Source of the DNA: JAHFOW01 sp964370795
Lineage (GTDB): Bacteria > Planctomycetota > Brocadiia > Brocadiales > Brocadiaceae
NCBI GenBank assembly: GCA_964370795.1
Contig: CAYJME010000189.1
Span: 1-6,491 of the forward strand
Length of the DNA: 6,491 bases
Direction of reading: 5' to 3'
In this document: positions 5,356 to 6,491 of the stretch, one piece after another
Numbering within the stretch: position 1 is the stretch's first letter
How the letters are laid out: each line of letters begins with the position of its first letter
The notes under the pieces: model-generated
What the model saw: only the letters and a program-made list of their open reading frames with translations
What the model was told of the DNA's origin: nothing
Database searches by the model: none
Program-made: the position numbers and the translations under genes

Positions 5356-5789
5356 GAATGTCTTCGTCTCGTGAAGAACTTAAGAAAACGGTTGCTCCTG
5401 TCAGGAAATGAATTTGTTGCAATGAGTGTTTGCATATCAGAAACAGACTGAACAAGCCGAAAGAAAACCCACGAACACAATATCAACCTTACTATAAAAT
5501 ATGCCGTGTAATGTGAGAGAAGCAAAAAAAGGAAATACAGTGACAGGCCAAAGAACAGTCCAATCGCACCATAAAGGCAATATTTGTAACGGTAACGGAT
5601 ACCGTATCCAAGCCCCATCATAAGGAAACCAAGTATTATGTATGTAAATCCGTATCCACGCCGGGCAAGACCCTGACTTATCGTTAATGCCACAATACTC
5701 AGGATAAGCCCAAGGATACCGAGAAATATCACCAGGTTTGCCACCTTTCCCACACCTTGTGCATGATTTACCGATTGTTCTTTGTGCAC
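5352..5789 (-). CDS. Four-helix membrane protein of unknown function
   Basis: The 145-residue protein has four probable membrane helices, at about residues 17-38, 47-65, 71-91 and 95-113. Short basic loops separate them (LARRGYG at 41-47, IRYRYKY at 64-70), and the tail is strongly basic, ending FFTRRRHS. The N-terminus is hydrophilic and has no cleavable signal. I recognise no family and no catalytic motif. The start is GTG at 5789 with AGGT 5 bases upstream on the minus strand, a modest ribosome binding site. The gene overlaps trpC by 4 bases (ATGA), which supports its being a real gene in the trpC transcription unit. Nothing in the sequence suggests a role in tryptophan synthesis. Confidence 0.75.
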   Translation of the reverse strand: MHKEQSVNHAQGVGKVANLVIFLGILGLILSIVALTISQGLARRGYGFTYIILGFLMMGLGYGIRYRYKYCLYGAIGLFFGLSLYFLFLLLSHYTAYFIVRLILCSWVFFRLVQSVSDMQTLIATNSFPDRSNRFLKFFTRRRHS

Positions 5790-5842
5790 TTTTTACCTAT
5801 AAGCATAAGATGAAAATTAACCTGGAACTATGAAGTCTAACA

Positions 5843-5858
5843 AAACAATGTATTGTTT
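5843..5858. promoter_or_regulatory. 16-base palindrome between two minus-strand genes
   Basis: AAACAAT (5843-5849) and ATTGTTT (5852-5858) are perfectly inverted around two bases. The palindrome lies 11 bases past the stop codon of the TMEM165-family gene and 53 bases before the start of the next minus-strand gene. The 2-base centre is too short for a natural RNA loop without opening pairs, so a dimeric repressor site for the downstream pair is more attractive than a terminator. On the minus strand it is followed by TG and no long U-run. Confidence 0.4.
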
Positions 5859-5869
5859 ACCAAATTGAT

Positions 5870-6451
5870 TCAGAAAATTTTACATGAGTATCTGCCGCAT
5901 GTTGCAATCATGACAAAGATCCCAAAAAGAATAAATATTCCGGCAGAAACATATTTTATTAATTTTTCAGGGAGTTTTTTACCGGCAATAATCCCAACAA
6001 TTATTGCAATTCCATCTGCCAAAACCATACCAAATGTTGAACCCAACCATACTCCCCAAAATGAATTATATTGGGCTGCGAGTGAGACCGTCGCCAATTG
6101 TGTTTTGTCGCCAAGTTCTGCAAGAAAAAATGCTATGGCGACAGTCGCCACCGGTCCTAACTTGTAACGATTTTTTTCTTTTTCATTACACGTATCACCT
6201 CTTAAAGTCCAGATACCGAAACCGATAAAGGAAAGCCCAATCAATATTTTTAGATAGTTTTGAGGTATGAATGCACTTACCTTCTCCCCAATGAATACTG
6301 AAAACAAATGAACTACCAACGTCCCAATGAAAATACCTATTAAAACTTTCCAGGGCTTAAACTTTGTGGCAAACGAAAGGGCGACCAATTGTGTCTTATC
6401 GCCCATTTCTGCAATCGCAATGAGAAAAAAAGACTGAAAAAAACTGAGCAT
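5870..6451 (-). CDS. TMEM165/GDT1 (UPF0016) family divalent cation transporter
   Basis: Members of this family move Mn2+ or Ca2+ across membranes, and bacterial members export Mn2+. The 193-residue protein has two homologous halves of three helices each. The first helix of each half contains the signature E-x-G-D-K-T: Glu15-Met-Gly-Asp-Lys-Thr20 and Glu112-Leu-Gly-Asp-Lys-Thr117, each followed by QL and a small-residue stretch. Helices are estimated at about 2-24, 37-55, 67-85, 100-121, 133-157 and 166-184. The loop at 85-98 (DTCNEKEKNRYK) is short and charged. The ATG at 6451 is well supported by AGGAGG 8 bases upstream. Substrate is assigned by family only, and Mn2+ export is the best guess. 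The next minus-strand gene begins 80 bases on, with a palindrome between, so co-transcription is possible but not shown. Confidence 0.93.
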   Translation of the reverse strand: MLSFFQSFFLIAIAEMGDKTQLVALSFATKFKPWKVLIGIFIGTLVVHLFSVFIGEKVSAFIPQNYLKILIGLSFIGFGIWTLRGDTCNEKEKNRYKLGPVATVAIAFFLAELGDKTQLATVSLAAQYNSFWGVWLGSTFGMVLADGIAIIVGIIAGKKLPEKLIKYVSAGIFILFGIFVMIATCGRYSCKIF

Positions 6452-6459
6452 GTATCTAA

Positions 6460-6465
6460 CCTCCT
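6460..6465 (-). promoter_or_regulatory. Ribosome binding site of the TMEM165-family gene, partly foldable
   Basis: On the minus strand AGGAGG stands 8 bases before the ATG. Just upstream is CCTGATTCAGG, so CCT could pair with the AGG of the ribosome binding site. GCCGAAGGC further upstream can form a 3-bp stem. This would allow control by occlusion, but the stems are short and the window ends here, so any larger leader cannot be assessed. Confidence 0.5.
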
Positions 6466-6491
6466 GAATCAGGCCTTCGGCGACTTAAAGT

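Noticed and set aside
5853..6167. Plus-strand 104-codon frame opposite the TMEM165-family gene
   Set aside because: It is the antisense shadow of a well-conserved membrane protein with two EGDKT-type motifs and a strong ribosome binding site.
6452..6491. yybP-ykoY manganese riboswitch before the TMEM165-family gene
   Set aside because: This class is often found upstream of such transporters, but the visible 40 bases do not show its conserved 3' end. Most of any leader would lie outside the window.
1..6491. CRISPR array, tRNA or rRNA genes
   Set aside because: No regularly spaced direct repeats, no cloverleaf with a T-loop GGTTCRA-type box, and no conserved rRNA segments were seen on reading both strands.

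Overview
The window looks like chromosomal DNA of a bacterium of moderate G+C content with an anaerobic, thiol-based redox metabolism. The supports are a CoA-disulfide/persulfide reductase fused to a rhodanese domain, and an iron-sulfur ferredoxin:thioredoxin reductase catalytic subunit paired with a thioredoxin. I lean towards an anaerobic planctomycete (anammox-type) or a similar lineage, but this rests on gene content only. No rRNA or tRNA gene is present to settle taxonomy.

Layout. Positions 1-2981 and on to 3313 carry plus-strand genes: an RNase HI with an extra N-terminal segment (72-671), the CoA-disulfide reductase-rhodanese fusion (best start 823, end 2496), the ferredoxin:thioredoxin reductase catalytic subunit (2661-2981) and thioredoxin (2984-3313). 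The last two are a tight pair behind a recognisable promoter. Positions 4573-6451 carry minus-strand genes: a six-helix TMEM165/GDT1-family cation transporter (6451-5870), an unrecognised four-helix membrane protein (5789-5352) and indole-3-glycerol phosphate synthase TrpC (5355-4573). The last two overlap by 4 bases.

Between these two blocks, at about 3620-4373, lies an island of visibly higher G+C (57% in a hand-counted 60-base sample, against 43% in a sample of thioredoxin). It holds one long minus-strand reading frame of unknown function. This is followed, 21 bases past its stop codon, by a 99-base imperfect palindrome with the full architecture of an integron attC recombination site. The palindrome has a GCCTAAC outer box, a GTTAGCC outer box, three stacked paired blocks and two unpaired extra bases on one arm only. 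The extra bases orient the site the same way as the gene. I read the island as a single integron gene cassette standing alone in a chromosome, with no integrase in view. This is the most interesting item here. A precise empty site can be predicted from the two junctions.

Functionally, the first block is a low-potential thiol/sulfur redox set. The CoA-disulfide reductase-rhodanese would handle CoA-disulfides or persulfides with NAD(P)H. The reductase-thioredoxin pair would pass electrons from ferredoxin to protein disulfides. The second block combines tryptophan synthesis with probable Mn2+/Ca2+ homeostasis and shows no obvious functional link. Several dyads of unknown role sit in the gaps (11-31, 750-777, 3336-3400, 4456-4530, 5843-5858).
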